64,000 nt of DNA from Coptis chinensis (Eukaryota; Streptophyta; Magnoliopsida; Ranunculales; Ranunculaceae), in contig CM027381.1 in assembly GCA_015680905.1 (NCBI GenBank), forward strand, positions 67,631,501-67,695,500, read 5' to 3'. The translations under genes were made by a program, and so were the position numbers. Below, in pieces: positions 1 through 11,740 of this stretch. Under the pieces are notes generated by a model that saw only the letters and a list, made by a program, of their open reading frames with translations, did no database searches and was not told where the DNA came from. How positions within the stretch are numbered: the first letter of the stretch is position 1; each line of letters starts with the position of its first letter.

Positions 1-756
1 GTTTGAAAGGCTCAGTAAGAGGCTAGGTTGTTAGAGAGATCTAGAATCTATGGCTCCAGCAGATCTGCTGTTGGATATGGGTCCGGATCACCACCAGGAA
101 CCGTGCAAAGGGAGAGGAGGAACTCTCTGAATCTTCATTCATTCTTTATGGCATTGGAGGAAAGAAAGAATGGAAGACTTCGGAAATAGAAATGAGTAAG
201 GAGAAAGTTGATGGTATAAACTTGAGGCAAGGGAGAATTCCGCTCTTGGAAACCCGGACATTGAGGGGACTTTGAAATGACTCAAGTAGGGGATCGGGAG
301 AAAGAGTAAAGACAGATACTGGATCAAAAAGAGAATGACGAACCTTTAAGTTAAGGTCTTGGTCCAAGCAAAGATGGGAGTCTTTGGGCTGGGCATGAGG
401 GGCTATAGTTCAAGCAATGAAATCAAATGCGAATATAGTAAAACTATATCCGTAAGGAAAGAAAGGCAAACTACTTTGCTTGAGGGAGTGAGCTTAGTTT
501 GAGTTACTTGCTCCTTCTTTTTTTTTTTCTAATACCTATATCCCTGCTGTTCTTGGGTTCACCTAGGCGGGAAAGGCACTTACTTAACTAAACTAGCAAG
601 AAGAAGGTGCACCGAGGCAAGAGGCAAAGTCCAAGAGGAAAACATTACAATAGTGAGACATCGTTAGGGGGGGGAGTCGTTCTCGCCGCTTGATTGGCCT
701 CCCTACCCCGATCGTGCGAGGCTTTCCTTTCTTGCTGGCATACCGGCCCATTCAAC
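1..756. other. Organelle-like flanking DNA, no gene
   Basis: I see no convincing gene here. The sequence is less AT-rich than most of the window and full of short purine blocks and direct near-repeats, a texture that resembles plant mitochondrial spacer DNA. Together with the stretch near 7541-8030 it brackets the minus-strand LINE, so it may be organelle DNA transferred to the nucleus and then split by the LINE. This rests on composition only; no mitochondrial gene was recognised. Confidence 0.3.
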
Positions 757-1039
757 TTTTTTTTTTTTTCGCTAAAAGGTAATTGATTAAAATAATAAAA
801 TGAAAGTTACAAAGAAAAAGAATAAGTAGAGTAAAAGTTGCCTAGTGTGAGTATCATCATATGTGTACCCACCTATTACAGCCCAAAATTAATAAGAGAA
901 ACGAAAGTAGGTAGTGAACCCCGGTTCTCCGTGTTTCTCATGAAAGGGGCCTTGTGCCCCACCATTTACTTTCCCCTTTGTAACGCTGCTCCATGCCTCG
1001 AACAACTCCGTCCGGCTCCTAAGTTAGTTTCTCCCATGT

Positions 1040-4000
1040 TGCGGTGACATTAATCCATGTGGCTTTCTCCTTCACCGCCTCCATTTAGCTCTAACTTTCC
1101 AATGTATCGCGTGTCTCTTGAAAAGCTTTAACCATCGAGGAAGAATCTGATTCAACCCAAATGTATTTCCAAATCAATTCCAAGGCTCTCTAAATACCTT
1201 CAACAACCGCCACAGTTTCTACCATGTAGTTAGTTGCAATGCCCAACCCCCTGCTTAAAATTAAAATGCTGCCCCAAGAAATCTCCTTTGTAGTCCCTTA
1301 GAACTATGCCCCATCCCGCCATACCTGGATTTCCCCTTGAGCTCCCCGTCTGCGTTCACTTTTAGAATCCCTGGGTTGGAGGAAGCCAATAGCATTCAAT
1401 AATTTGGGGGCTCTTCTCGCTTTTATGTGGAAGATTGAATCGTGTGCGAGCTTTCATGTCCGTCATGCAATTGTTCATAGTACGATGAGCGAAGTAAGCT
1501 CTGATGATGGCTCTCCTGGTGAGAAAGCAAATATCCGAAAAACTGGATTTCTTCTCTTCATAAATCACCTTGTTTCGATTTTTCCACAAACTGACCATGC
1601 AAGTCAGCGAGCATGCTTTCCACATGTCCAAGATCAATGCGCTATGATGCTTGCTTTGTTGCAAAATATCATTGAAGGATTCTATACTTGTTCGCATGCT
1701 GAAAATTTGCCTCATCTGATCCCAAACTCGTTTTGCTAGAGGGCAGTGGTATAGGATGTGCTCGATGGTTTCTTCTTCTCGTTTACATATACAACATCTC
1801 GAAGCAAAGGCGTATCTTCCTCTTTTGCAGCTGATCATCAGTCCTCGATGCCCCTCTTACTAGTTTCCATGCAATTCCTTGCGTTTTAGGTAGTATCTTG
1901 GCACTCCATATGAACTCAGATCCCCCAAGCTTCCGCGGCTTTTTTTTTCTATGTCTTCATAATGTCATTGCTACCGAAAAATTCCCTTTCCCATCGAAAA
2001 CCATACTCTTTCGTCGGCCTTGGAATCATCGGGGATGTTGGAGAGAGAAGGTTGATACCGATTGCTTGAAGCACTTGTGCAAAGTTACCGAGAAATCCCA
2101 ATCGACCACTGAATAAACTCCCCGTAGCCTTCCTTGGAATTTCTTGATATCGGTACTTACTTCTGAAGAAGTCACAAATGGGTTTCTTCAGAGCCGGTTT
2201 TTTCTCGCCGGATATTAATAGAGGAGCCATTCCCACTATCCACCCATGGAGTTCGGTCATCTCCTTAAGTGCCCATCGATGCCCCCAAACCGCCGATGTC
2301 TTGTAATTGGTCCAGCGCCGGATCGATTTGTGTACTTTCCTCGCATAAACTTCGACCCGGTCATTCTCCTCTCAGGAGAGCGGTCCCCACGCTTTGTTTC
2401 ATTAGCATGGATAAGTTGATATCTTTAAGTCTTGAATGCCTAGACCACCTTCTTCTAAAGGTTTGCATGTTTTTCCCAAGACACCATAAAAGATTTTCTC
2501 GGCACCGGTTACCACTCCAAATGAAATTCGATGATTCGCTCACATTCTTTGATCACCGATCGTGGCCATTTGTAGATCGCCATATTGTGGACTGGGATAC
2601 TATTTAGAACATGTCTCGCTAAAACAACCCTTCCTTGAAAAGAGAGCATTTTCCCCCCCATCCTGCCGCCCTTTTTCCTAATCTTGTCTACACCAGTATG
2701 CCAATGCCGCCCTTTGTTACCCTACCCCGATCAAAGGTACTCCAAGATAATTCTCCGGTAAGCTCCCTTCTTTGATTCCCATAGTTGCCTGTATCAAATT
2801 CTTCTTTCGGCTTTGCATCGGACTTAGAAAAATCTTGCATTTTTCTTTATTTATGAGCTGCCCTGAGGTGTCTTGATACCTGTTAAGAATCTGCCCTACT
2901 TGCTTAAGACATCTCATATTTGCATTGCAGAAAAGAAAGATATCATCCGCAAACATCAAGTGGGAGGGACTGCAGTATTTGGAGTTTATCACCATCGGCT
3001 GTATCTTGTTCTCCAGGACCAATCTGCTTATGCTTCGGCTTAGGCAATCTTCCGCTATAGCAAAGAGCAGAGGGGATAGAGGGTCTCCTTGTTTAAGACC
3101 TCTTCCCGCAGAAAAATTCCCTTGTGGTCCACCATTTATCATGATAGACATTGTGTTGCTTTGGAAAAGCGCTTGAATCCAGCTGATCCATCTTTCATTG
3201 AACCCCACTTGTCTGCAAACTGCCCACAGAAAGTCCCAGTCCATCGTGTCAAAGGCTTGAGAGATGTCAAGTTTTATCCCAATGCTTCCACCATGTCTAA
3301 GAGTCTGCAAATCATTCACCAGTTCCGATGCTAGGCCAATGGCTTGTTGTGAGTTTCTGTTAGGGATGAAGCCATATTGTTCCTTACTGATGATTCGTTC
3401 TGCTACTGGACGCAGCCTTGTGGCAAGAATCTTTGTGATGATCTTGAAGACGCGGTTTCGAGACATATCGGCGAAATCTGCCTAACCGATTGGCATTTTT
3501 CTCCTTTTGGGATTAGAACAATGAAGTTGGTATTGATACCAAATGGCAGTCTAGATTTTAAGAAGAAATAGCAGATGGCCCTTGTAAGATCATACTCGAC
3601 TATATCCCAACACTGGTGGAAAAAATATCCGGAGAACCCATCAGGACCTGGGGAGCTGTCTGGGTTCAGGTGAAAAATAGCCGCTTTCACTTCTTCTGGT
3701 GTTGGAATGGATGTGAGGAGATCATTATCCTCAGCTTGCAAGTCATGAGTCATAGCATGTATAAGATCCCAATCCATTGTATGCTCCACTCTCCTGAATT
3801 TGGCAGAGTAATGATTGACTATGTGCTTGCCGATCTCCTCCTGAGTGTGAAGGGTGACCCCCTCCTCATTCCTCATTTCTGTGATCAGGGACTTACTTTT
3901 ATTTCTGTTTGCCATTGCATGAAAGTATTTTGTGTTTCGATCATTGTCCTTGTCCCATTTTGTTCTTGACTTCTGTTTCCAAAAATCTTGTTCTTCTGTA

Positions 4001-5009
4001 GCAGCTGTTCCACTTGATTTTCTTGGTCCACCATGTTCATCACAAAATCTTCCGTAACAGCCCCACTCTCGAACTGCTCATGCATCAGATCCAACCTCTT
4101 GGTTTCTTCCTCTACCTTGAACCTGATGTTACCAAAAGTCTCTTTATTCCACTTCTTCAAAACAGCCTTAAGACGCTTCAGTTTCTGAGTGAGAATGTAT
4201 AAAGAATGTCCTGATATTGGCTCCTGCCAAGATTCCATCACCACATCTTTGAACTTTGGATGGGAGCACCACATATTGAAGAACTTGAAGGGCATGTTGT
4301 TGGGTCGCGGGATACTGATACTACCCCCCATTAAAGGTGAGTGGTCCAAGCAAATTCTGCTCACCATCTTGTATTTCCATCCTGGGAATGTGGAATTCCA
4401 GTTCACGTTACATAGCATTCTATCGAGCTTGCCCAGAATTTTAAAATCTCCGACTTGCTTATTCCACCAAGTAAGCTGAAACCCAGAGTTGGGTACTTCC
4501 ATCAACTGGTTGTTATTCATGAAGTCTCTAAAGTCATTCATGGAGGCAGCCGTGGGGTTATTCCCCCCTCTCTTTTCCGAGACACTAAAGTAGGCATTGA
4601 AGTCTCCCATAATCAGCCATGGCAAATTTAGAGAGTTGATGGTTGATAGTTCTAACCAAAGGAGTCTTCTTTGCACGTAAAGGCAGTGGGCGTGCACAAT
4701 TGTGATTAAGACATTGTCAACCATAACTGTAATATGCTGATTCGAGAAGTGAATCAAATTGGGAGCTGAAATTGAATCCTTCCACATGAGCCAAAGGTTA
4801 GGAGTTCTTTTAAGATCCGAACTGGGATTGGAGTAGAAAGCACTACTCATTCCCAAAGATTGTAGAAAACTCCTGGGGAGATCAGTGGGATAAATCATCG
4901 GTTCTGCAATACCCACAATCTCCGGATCCCATTTATTGATAAGCTTGGACAGTCGATTCTGAGACTTGTCGTTTGCTATACCTCTAATATTCCAATATAT
5001 GCACCTCAT
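1040..5009 (-). pseudogene. LINE-1 ORF2 (endonuclease, RT, RNase H), broken
   Basis: The first recognisable block starts at an ATG at 5009. The endonuclease (about 4300-5009) shows WNIRG, the AEP segment, GDFNAYF and LDHSPL. Reverse transcriptase follows, with SSPGPDGF (about 3640-3670) in one frame and then DISQAFDTMDW, GLKQGDPLSP and FADDIFLF at 2717-3466 in another, so a frameshift lies near 3460. A zf-RVT-type segment, CCICKREEETIEHILYHC, lies in 1362-1838. Below it, VNADGELKG and a trace of VESDSSSMVKAF (about 1090-1365) are remains of the RNase H domain, with stops and frame changes. The domain order is that of plant L1-like LINEs. In an intact element the product would nick the target and reverse-transcribe the LINE RNA there. 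This copy cannot make a working protein. Confidence 0.85.
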
Positions 5010-5052
5010 TGAGAATATTGGAAATTTATTCGGTTGGATGGTGAAAGTCGAG

Positions 5053-7035
5053 TTATTCTTCCCGACCCTTAGTCCTAGATCTTGATCTGGACCTGGTGGC
5101 TGGAGGAATGTGAGACTGTAGCTGCCATTGTGGTTTGTATCTTTCTTTGTTGCTTTGGAGATGATCCTCCACATCCTCTTCAATCATATCACTCCAGTTC
5201 GATGATTGCGGAGAGGTAGGATCAGGAGGCTTAGACTCGAGTTCCCTCACCTATTGCTTTTGCACCAGAAGGTGCAGCACTTTCTCCGCCTTAGAGTCTG
5301 CTATGTTTAGTCCCACTGAAGTCTTATGGATACGAGATAGAGACTCAGATGTAGATCCTCCTCTCTCTGAAGACGGGCTGTTCCCATTGCGCATTATGAG
5401 TAACTCCTCCTCTCTTATATGAGGTGGTGGAACTACTGTTGCTACTCTCTCCGTTTGATATATCCCTTGCTCCTCTCGAGACTGCCTCGAAACACAGCCG
5501 TCTCGAGTCTGTCCTGAGGCACATTCCTTTCGAGTCTGTCTAGAATCCCAGACCTCGTTATTCTGCCCATAATCCCAGCCCACATCTCCCAGAGCCATAA
5601 GATCTGATGCTGCTACACTCTCCGTTTGATGGATCCATTCCTCCTCTTGAGTCTCCTCTCGAGTCTGCCTAGAGTCTCCGTCTTCGCGAGGCTGCCTAGA
5701 TACACAGACCTCACGAGTCTGTCTAGTGTCACAGGCCACATCTCCCGATACCAGAAGTGTTTCCCCCGGCACTTGTTCTGTAGGAGTTATCTCATGTTCT
5801 CTGTCTTTTTGCTGCTCCTTACCAGGTTCTACTTGGTCAATCTGAGTATCTCGATTCTCAGCATGTTGCTCATATTCAGAATCTTCTTGCTCCTGCTGCG
5901 TACCTCTAAGAACAGATGCGGTACTTGTATGAGGTTTTGGTACCTGGTCTGGGACCAAAATCTCCTTATCCTCAATAACATGAACCTCCTCCACTTCACC
6001 TAACCCATCAAACTTGTTTTGAATATCAACCCTCTAACCGAGGCTTTAGGTTTCCGGGATAGTCTCTCCTTGCTTGCTCTCTCTCTGTTTTCTTTTCCTC
6101 CCTTTTAAGCTGTGAAAAGTTATCTCCACCCTCCTTCGGGGGTGGAGTGGCATCCACCACCACCTCTTTATCCTTATTTGCTTTATCCTTATCTTTGTTG
6201 TGCTGCATATCCCTTCTAAGCTTCCTGCACTCCGTGACCAAGTGCCCAACAATTTTACAATGCGTGCACATTTTTTGGTAATTTCCCAACCTCGATTTGT
6301 TTGCCGGTTAAAATTCTTAGCTTTGATGTAGATTTGATCCGGGATAGGCTCTGACAGGTCCACATCCACTAAGATGTTAGCGTAGTACCCATACTCGCAA
6401 TTGAGTGTTTTTTCATCTATTTGCATTGGATAACCCACTCCACGTGCAATTGTCATGAGGGATTCGGGCTCCCAGTATTCCCCGTCCCCGCACTTCGACA
6501 AACGAATCCGCACCAAACCATGAGATTGTCTTTGGTCATGCGGATTGAAATTTGGGGACCATTGGCTGATTCACATAGGGTTCTTATCAAAGTCCCAAGA
6601 ACCCTTTGCCCAAACTCTGTTCAGATCATCCGCATTCGAAAATCTTAAGAATAGGAACCCCTTTCCGATAGGTGTAATAAGCCACTCGCCTGTTGGTTGC
6701 CAGATTTGGTTTGCTAAAATACGCACTCTGTCAAGCGAAACTTTTTGAAGGTCTATGCGTCCCACCAAGCAGTGTTTGCAGTATAGTAACCCTGCCTCAT
6801 AAGCCTTATCCGGTATTGTGACAGTGGGGTATTCTCCCATTTTTTCTGGAGTGGTCAGCTCCTAGAATTCCACTGGCTCCCATAGGTGTTGCTTTGTCAC
6901 AGCCGCATATGAAATCCTCTGTGATTCTTTAGGAGCTGAATCTTCAGCTCGAGCCTCGTTGGTGATGTATTGCATTGGTGGTTGAAGCTTTTCGTTGGTC
7001 ACCTTATGGGGGTTCTCAAACTCATAGATGTCCAT
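5053..7035 (-). pseudogene. LINE-1 ORF1 (gag-like, DUF4283, zinc knuckle), broken
   Basis: The likely start is the ATG at 7035 (MDIYEFENPHKV). A DUF4283-like RNA-binding region lies at 6571-6840 (GKGFLFLRFSNADDLNRVW) and a CCHC knuckle at about 6220-6270 (CTHCKIVGHLVTEC, spacing C-X2-C-X4-H-X4-C). A long acidic linker follows at 5251-5994, with repeated Arg-Gln-Thr-Arg-Glu-like motifs, and an Arg/Ser-rich tail (RSRSRSRTKGREE) ends at 5053. The pieces lie in different frames, and a stop at 5251-5253 separates the linker from the tail in the same frame. Proteins of this type coat LINE RNA in the element's RNP particle. The coding is decayed. Confidence 0.78.
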
Positions 7036-7050
7036 GTCTGTCCCTTCCTC

Positions 7051-7350
7051 TCCAGAACTTATACTGTCAGCAGCAAAGGATTTTACCCGAATGAGGAAGT
7101 ACACATGCTCTATTAGGTGAGAGGATCGATTCCCCGGTTACTTTCGTAACACCCACTGTACCACAGTGGTGGATTTTACCTGATAGCAAGGATGAACCCA
7201 AGGTGGCAACTTTCCTGTAGAGACCGGAACACTCACTGTTGATCAGTGAGGGATTTTACCCATCGACAAGAGTGAAAGAGAAGAGAGAAAGAGATCCTAC
7301 TTCCTTGCCCTATCCAGAACAATCACTGTTAGGTAGTGTTGGATTTTACC
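7051..7350 (-). repeat. Four GGTAAAATCC-hairpin modules in LINE-1 leader
   Basis: On the minus strand GGTAAAATCC occurs four times, at 7341-7350, 7251-7260, 7171-7180 and 7078-7087, spaced 90, 80 and 93 bp. Each is followed by a short inverted repeat and then a GTTCYGG-like motif. The clearest stems are CTCACTG...CAGTGAG (7232-7250) and CCACTGT...ACAGTGG (7153-7169). The last module ends 16 nt before the ORF1 start. The LINE at 30 kb has two more copies in the same place relative to its ORF1. Function unknown. Confidence 0.8.
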
Positions 7351-7540
7351 TAAATAGGAAAGGTAATAGGATTGAGAAGATGATAAAGCTTTGTCTAAAA
7401 AAAATTTAACTAAAAGCGGCAAAGTTTTGGAGCACAGGATCAGAAAGGTTACTTAGGTTATGTCACACCCACTCGCCCAACCCTTGGTCCCCATTAAATA
7501 CTTGCTATCGAATCAGACTAATTTACTTGCTTATGAGGGA

Positions 7541-8030
7541 ACCCAAGGAAAGGAGGTCCCATGACTGGATCTAATGAGGGAACTACTGAAGAGGCAAAGC
7601 CATTGAAGCAACTCCATGTCTTCCCTTCACCCGCTAAGCTCCACCTTATTCGCCTCCATGTCCGCTCTCCCCCGGGAAGGAGCTAACCAGCTAACCGAAG
7701 CAAATAGCATCCATTCAACCCGGTGAGCCCCGAACCGATCCAACCTCGGAAGGACTAATGATTCAATTGCTTGCCTCTCTTTTATCCGATCTCCCTTGCT
7801 TTTGTAAAAGGGCCTTCGGATTGCATACGAGAATTGAACTACTCGCTTAAAGTAGTATCCGGGTAGGTAGTTCATCAAGAAAGACAGAATCGTTACCTCC
7901 TTCGTTTCACTCAAATGACTTCGTCCCCTTTATTAGTGGAGCCAGCCTCACTTTATTGCAAATCTGCCTCTGCCTTTCGGTCTTTTGCTAGCCTTATCGC
8001 ATGCTGGTCTACCTCCAGTTACTTTTAGAT
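7541..8030. other. Organelle-like DNA, no recognised gene
   Basis: This stretch has the same mitochondrial-like texture as 1-756. It holds a 95-codon minus-strand ORF (7627-7914) that matches no family I know. Near 8030 the composition returns to AT-rich nuclear DNA. Nothing else was recognised. Confidence 0.3.
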
Positions 8031-8118
8031 TTAGATTTCTGTTATATAATTTTACAGGTCATGATTTGTAGTCTCTTGTAATGTGGATTAAAGCCTTTGT
8101 TGAGTTTGGTTGATGCAG

Positions 8119-8334
8119 GGAAGCGCGAAAAGGCTAATCAAGGCTGCACTACAGGAAGCAGCTAGAAAACGTGAGATGTGATATGCAAACCTTAGAAGCA
8201 CTGACAAGAAAGTCAGACGCCACTTCCATGATGATATAAGTGTAATTGTTTTGTTTCTAAACCATGATCTAATTTCCCAAGGCTTGGTGCAAGGTCCTCC
8301 ATTATCTGTTCGAAGTGCTCTGGAATATGGATAA
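8119..8334 (+). pseudogene. Clade D protein phosphatase 2C, last-exon fragment
   Basis: The segment follows a 3' splice site (TTGATGCAG, AG at 8117-8118). It reads in one frame as the C-terminal exon of plant clade D PP2C phosphatases: KRLIKAALQEAARKREM, then RRHFHDDISVIVLFLNHDL, then PPLSVRSALEYG and TAA at 8332-8334. The HDD motif holds a metal-binding aspartate of the family. One in-frame TGA (8179-8181) stands where relatives have Arg, as expected from CGA to TGA by loss of a methylated C. No other PP2C exons are nearby; the sequence just upstream is organelle-like DNA and a LINE. I read it as a stranded exon of a lost or partly copied gene. Confidence 0.85.
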
Positions 8335-9057
8335 GTTTTATACATTCTTGTTATTTCTTGTGAGAAATTTGTAGGTAGTTATTTAGTGCAGTGATTGGTT
8401 CCAGTCTTTCAATTGCATTTTGTCTTAAAGTAGGAACAGGGAAGAGAAATATATTTTTGTTATTGCAAGCTAGTTGTAACTATTGTTTTTGTCAATATCA
8501 CTGGACATGGATTGAGAGACTTTACTTGGATTGTCTGATGTACTTAACTAAAGGCTCAGAGGCCTTTAAATCATTGAACTGCACACAAAGGAAACAAAGT
8601 GAGGATACATCCAGCAAATAACCCATTAATCCTGAAAGACCTGGCGCCATATGATAAGTGACATGCACATACACAGCCAATGAATCTAGAACAAGTTTGG
8701 AAATTCATAAACAATATCGCACTTCTATAGAAATTGTCATTGTTCACCAAAAAAATGTAAGCACCGGATAGCTCATCAGGTCGATTACTTGAGCTAACAA
8801 TTTATTTGTTGAAGAAAAAAAAATGCATACTCAAAGCATAAAAGCTCAAAATAAAACTCTTCCAAATATGTGGCTGCAAATTTATCTTCCAAAAGAAACC
8901 TTCTTATCTCTCGGCATAGCTTGTAAACTTTGAATTTCAACCTTCAAACTCTAATTATTTGCAACATCCTTTAATCAAACGACATTCCTAGACATTCCTA
9001 CAATAGAAACATGTGAAAATATAAAGCTATGAATTAATGAGTGCTCCACCAAAGGCA
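8335..9057. other. Intergenic, nothing recognised
   Basis: AT-rich sequence with only short chance ORFs. I see no domain, RNA gene or clear repeat. Confidence 0.5.
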
Positions 9058-11618
9058 TTAGTAACAGAAAACAAAGCAAGTGTATGCGAAAGGAAAATTA
9101 CATATTTTACCCGAAGATGAACAAGAATCATCATCTGTGGTAGAGTCCGAAGTTGCGTCTTTGTCGTACAAGGAATTTTTTTCACTGCAAGTCAGTTAAG
9201 ATAATAAGAAAGAATATGCAAATACTCTAATCGAAATAAAAATAAAGAAAGAAAAATTTTCTTACCCATTCTTTAGCTCTTCTTCATTGTTTAGCTCTTC
9301 TTTACCCTTCTTATTAAGCTCCGGACAATTCCTTTTATCGTGTGACACTCCAACCTTGTTACATCCATTGCACCGCCTCCTTTTATATTTTTGTGCCTTT
9401 TTGAGTGCTTTCTCTTTATCTCCTTTAAGTCTTTTTCCACATCCTTTTGGTCTTGCTTGACTCGGTTCATGATAATTAATTGCCAAATTAGAATTCTTTG
9501 CTCCAGAAACTCCTACACTTGTATCACAACCAAACACTTGACTACTTTTCTCATATGGTGTTGCTACACTTGTATCACAACCAACCAACTTACTAATTTT
9601 TTCAAGTGCACCACTTAAAGCATCTGTAAACACTTTAGTTGCTTCTTCACTTTCGAGGGATTTATCAACTACAAGTGTTGACATTTGAATCAATTCATTC
9701 CGCTTCATTATGTATAATTTATTATCTTGAACCTCCATTCCACCATCATCAATGACTGCCCCTGACTTTGCAGTTTTACACCATCTCTTCAAAATGTATT
9801 GATTCGGCAACTTATCAAAATCATGCATCTTATTCAAATAAGCTAAAATATGCCTACAAGGGACCCCTAAGCTCTCAAACTTTTTACAAGTGCATGAAGC
9901 AAAATCTAGATCTTTTTGATAAGAAATTTCCCGCACTTTAGACTTTTTGGCCGCCATTTTTCTATGAACCTTATAAACGCAACACTTCTCATTCTCACTA
10001 ACAAGTACAAATCTATAATTCAAGCTCTCCCATAACTCATCTTGAAATTTAAAGAATAACTCATGTGTATAAACATCAACCATATGTACCAAAAAGCTAT
10101 GGGGCATTTTCATTTTGGTTTCTCAATCATATCTTTGTTATCTGCCATTAATTCTTCATGACGTTGGCGACAAGTCCCCTACCAAACTGAACCATAAAAT
10201 CTACCAAAGAATTTTCTTTTTGAAACATACATTTTGAAAATGAATGAGCTTTCATTTCGTTGACTACTTGACATACTTGCAGAGAAGATGTGATTCACAT
10301 GTGCGGGCACCCATTGTGATCGGATTTCGTACATCAACTCCAACCACTTGTTCTCATGTAAACCACTCTTCTGAAGAATACCATTCCACTTCAAGTCAAA
10401 CTCATCTTTCATTTCAGATCCCCAAATACAGTTTGAAAAACTCGATTAGTACTTACTATATATAACTGAATCTATTTTCATCGAAAATTTCATCAGTATG
10501 TGCCAACTGCAATACCTGTTGACAGAGTACCCAAAACTTTAGCATGTAAAACAAATAAAAAAAAAACATCTGCAAATTAATTATAAAAATAAATAAATAA
10601 ATAAGAAACCTGTGAAAAGTGGTTGGAAGAGTTTGAGAAATGGCTTTTGTCATTGCTGGATCTTGATTTGTAATAATCATCTTTGGGGGATTGCCTGACA
10701 TAGCTTCTAAAAATTGGTTGAACAACCAAATAAATGATTCTGTGGTCTCATCACATAAAAATGAACAAGCAAAAACAACTGTCTGACCATGATTATTAAC
10801 CCCAAACAGCGGTGCAAGAATCAAGCCATATCGATTAGTGTTGTAGGTAGTATCAAAGATAACCACATCTCCATAAAATTTGTATGCTCGTCTCGAGGTT
10901 GCATCAGCCCAAAAACAACGTGTAATTCTCTGTTCATCGTTTGTCTCAATTTTAAAAATGAAAGAAGGATTCCTCCCTTGTTCCAATTCTAAAAACTCAT
11001 AAAACATATCTCCATCATGGCCTTTCATCTTATTACGCTTGTCCCTTTCCTGGTTATTTAAATTTTTCAGGTGAAACCAATATTTTCTATCCCTCCCCGA
11101 CCAACTCCAAGAAGACTGAACTGCTGATGTTGTGGTATGTTTACCATGCCAAGTTGTTGTGTTAAACATTTTTGGGCACTGGAAACACCACGGTGAGATC
11201 TTAGAAGATGTACTCTTCGTGGGGTCGACAACGGGTGAGAATGCCCTTCAACAAATACAGTAACAACAAATGTACCAGAGTTTGACTTCGTCATAGCAAC
11301 TTTTGCTTTACAATCTTCTTTTACATTGCCCCGACACCTTTTTGTATCAACGTCTGCTATTTCTGAACTTTTTCCTTGCTTGTAACACACATATTCCTTT
11401 CTTACACATTCACCATCTTTCTTCCTTTCGGACCAACTACTTAACACCTGAATCCAAATGGCTTTGGCATAATTATTGTAGAAACCGTAGACATCATCAA
11501 GTGATTCAAACTCCTGTTCTTTTCTAGGTTTGGTATCATATGATACTTGGGGATTGTAAATGTGATTGGGTTTCCCACCTACACTCCCACTCTCAATTTC
11601 AAAATCCTCATTTTCCAT
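9058..11618 (-). pseudogene. FAR1/FHY3-type (MULE transposase-like) gene, broken
   Basis: The likely start is the ATG at 11618 (MENEDFEIES), just inside a possible 3' splice site. In order come a FAR1 DNA-binding region (11150-11560: EFESLDDVYGFYNNYAKA, CRGNVKEDCKAKVAM, GHSHPL), a MULE transposase core (10620-11000: FYGDVVIFDTTYNTN, IITNQDPAMTKAI), SSSQRNESS (about 10240-10270), a SWIM zinc finger (about 9850-9900: CTCKKFESLGVPCRH) and a C-terminal knuckle (about 9310-9370: CNGCNKV...HDKRNC). A frameshift lies near 11075, another between 10180 and 10113, and the segment after HRF (10610) is not family-like. A last exon may run 9184-9058 after an intron. Intact relatives are either MULE transposases or FRS transcription factors. 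No terminal repeats were found here, so it could be a MULE remnant or a dead FRS gene. Confidence 0.8.
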
Positions 11619-11740
11619 CTCAATATAACCTAGAAAAAAAATATATAACAAACCCAAGTTTGAATAAGAGGAATAACAGAACAATTGAAATTATAAAAAA
11701 AATTGTCGACATCGACAAGCAAACGCATAAAACAATGTAG

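Larger units (their letters stand above)
757..7540 (-). mobile_element. Degenerate LINE (L1-type, RNase H-bearing), LINE-1
   Basis: This is a minus-strand non-LTR retrotransposon. From its 5' end (high coordinates) it has a leader with repeated GGTAAAATCC modules, a gag-like ORF1 with a zinc knuckle, and ORF2 with APE-type endonuclease, reverse transcriptase, zf-RVT and a decayed RNase H domain. The 3' tail appears as a run of 13 T at 757-769. The leader aligns with that of the LINE at 29.8-36.0 kb: both share AATGGGGACCAA, TTGGGCGA, CCTGTGCTCC and CGCTTTTAG in order, so the element reaches at least 7495. The exact 5' end is uncertain. CCATTCAAC occurs next to the tail (748-756) and again at 7711-7719 and may be a target duplication, which would put the 5' end near 7710. 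Several frameshifts and stops make it inactive. Confidence 0.88.

Noticed and set aside
7627-7914. 95-codon minus-strand ORF as a mitochondrial-type gene
   Set aside because: I recognise no mitochondrial protein in it. Organelle-like spacer often has open frames by chance.
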